From contig OY540812.1 of assembly GCA_961205875.1 (NCBI GenBank), positions 17,174,001 through 17,238,000 of the forward strand: 64,000 nt of DNA. The letters run 5' to 3'. Position numbers and translations under genes: made by a program. Positions 62,430 through 64,000 of this stretch are shown one piece after another. The number at the start of each line of letters is the position of its first letter. Within the stretch, counting starts at the first letter, position 1. The DNA is from Sialis fuliginosa (Eukaryota > Arthropoda > Insecta > Megaloptera > Sialidae). The notes below the pieces were generated by a model, which had not been told where the DNA came from, ran no database searches, and saw only the letters and a program-made list of their open reading frames with translations.

Positions 62430-64000
62430 TATAAATGTTGGTATATTTCTACGTTCCAAAAAGTATTTACTGCTTTTATTCATGTCTATCGATTGCCTCT
62501 TTTTAGGAGACAATTTGAAAATGGCTATTTATTTTAACGTACTTCTCGAATTAATACGAATTTTATTAATAGACTAAATGGAAGAACACACAAAACTATA
62601 GTTTAGAATAAGTGATTTATCAAAAAATGGCTATATCAGTTATCAGGTTATGACCTTAAACCATCGGTATATTTTGATAGGTATTTAATGTTGATATTTT
62701 GCTGTAAAAAATATTTTATAAAATTAATTTACAAACGCAATAACGTAAAACATGCAACACTGTACAGTATTAAAGATTTTCGAAGAAGTATTCTTTGATA
62801 AACAAAATTACATATTTTTATCTTCATATCAGTTCGTTTATTTGATATTAAGTATAAATATTTAGATGTATTCAGTAATTGTTTATTTATGTTACGAAAA
62901 TTACGCGGTATATTTATAAATATATAACATACATATATACATAAATATATAATATTAATATAGTAATAGAAATATGATTGACAAATTAAAATATTGACAC
63001 TTCTTATTTACTATAAACAATTGCGTCAAATAATATCAAGATTTTTAAAGAAAACAGAGCAACGTGACTAACCTCATGGAACATTTTAATATTTACCAAA
63101 AATGATATGACGTAAATGTTTTATAAAAATTTAAAATATGACTTTTATATCTATCTAAATACATTAATAATTTATAACATTGAATATGAATTGCATTTCT
63201 TATATTTTTGAAACTGATACCAATTCATTTTTTAAATTACTGTTTTTATAATACAAAATAAAATTAGAGCGTTAGAACCCAATATCGATATTTCAATGGG
63301 TCATGTTGTGCAATGAGACATTAAATCAAAATCAATTTGAATTACATCTGATAAACATTCAATAAAACATATCCATAATTGGCAATGCGACAAAACGTTG
63401 GATGAAAAGGTAGTAGCAAATAATAATATCCACATAAGGAAGAAGTTTAATAATATCGAAGTTAATTTGTATCAGAAACGTAGCGAGATTCAGGCCATGA
63501 ATCTAGAACACGCGCATGCGCGCGACGCACGCACACACTCGCCCGAGCGTCTCGTACGTGCCGTGTGTTGGATCCGAGTGCAGACCTGTTGCTCAAAACA
63601 CAGTCGATATTCGAATAAATTATATAACTTTCACTGTCAGCCTATATTCCTCCTCCTCGTTCTCGCATCTACGGCTCCATAGTAGATCAACAACGGTAGT
63701 GGTTTTGTTACCAAGCGACCACATTTTAAAACAGATAATGTAAAATTATACGAAACGACCTATTGCAGTTGGATATTGCCGATATTGAAACAAGTTTAGA
63801 TATCTAAAACGGCTGTGTTCTATAGAAAACATCAATAGCAATACTATACTTAGGATATCAAACTTTATAGACATTTTTACAAAAAGCAAGATGTGGAATT
63901 TAAAGATCAAATGCAGAACCTCTGACAACTCTAATTGAGTCTGTTCAAATGGCCTTTGTTGAAAATGAAAATTGACCTTTAAGTTCACAAAATTTCTGCG
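62430..64000. other. Right-edge AT-rich stretch with CpG-rich patch 5
   Basis: No gene recognised. Positions about 63500-63590 form a short CpG-rich patch (alternating CGCGCATGCGCGCGACGCAC), open in two plus-strand frames by composition only. No CK1 alpha N-lobe exon is visible here. Confidence 0.35.

Noticed and set aside
1-64000. CRISPR arrays, operons, bacterial-type genes
   Set aside because: No regularly spaced direct repeats with unique spacers and no bacterial gene organisation; the window is eukaryotic.

Overview
This is an AT-rich, intron-containing, transposon-laden animal nuclear sequence. It has spliceosomal introns with GT..AG borders, AATAAA signals and very many short inverted-repeat DNA elements. 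The proteins (a ZAD-type zinc-finger factor, an insect-like Rieske protein, CK1 alpha) point to an arthropod, most likely an insect. The order cannot be fixed from sequence alone; a hemipteran is only a guess.

Layout. Positions 1-23400 contain no gene I can support. They hold a dead mariner-like transposase, several MITE families, fold-back elements, a decayed ~80-bp minisatellite and three isolated CpG-rich islands. Positions 23447-24809 (+) hold a complete four-exon Rieske iron-sulfur protein gene. Positions 25578-31093 (-) hold a complete eight-exon ZAD-C2H2 zinc-finger gene (585 aa, 12 fingers), convergent with Rieske. Positions 31200-38400 are a nest of mobile elements, including a Myb/SANT-like gene split by a 2.2-kb transposon and a 205-bp-armed palindrome just upstream of the next gene. 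Positions 38614-42120 (+) hold a complete four-exon SUMO protease of the SENP1/Ulp1 type. Positions 43410-46201 (+) hold a complete nine-exon phosphoacetylglucosamine mutase (PGM3). Positions 50534-51711 (-) are the last two exons of casein kinase I alpha; its N-lobe exons are not visible up to base 64000, so the gene probably runs off the right edge. Positions 51900-64000 are intron or intergenic sequence packed with fold-back elements, a 21-bp minisatellite, MITEs and a hammerhead-ribozyme-like motif.

The genes are unrelated housekeeping or regulatory genes (respiratory complex III, transcription, SUMO cycling, UDP-GlcNAc synthesis, Ser/Thr kinase signalling) and do not form a pathway. Splice models were built by hand. 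Their reading phases close exactly (813, 1758, 1806 and 1653 nt), which is the main support for the exon borders. The most unusual material is the structured repeat DNA: the hammerhead-like motif at 60315, the 2.7-kb fold-back with ~160-bp repeats at 54352-57074, and the CRE/CCAAT/TATA-bearing palindrome ahead of the SUMO protease.
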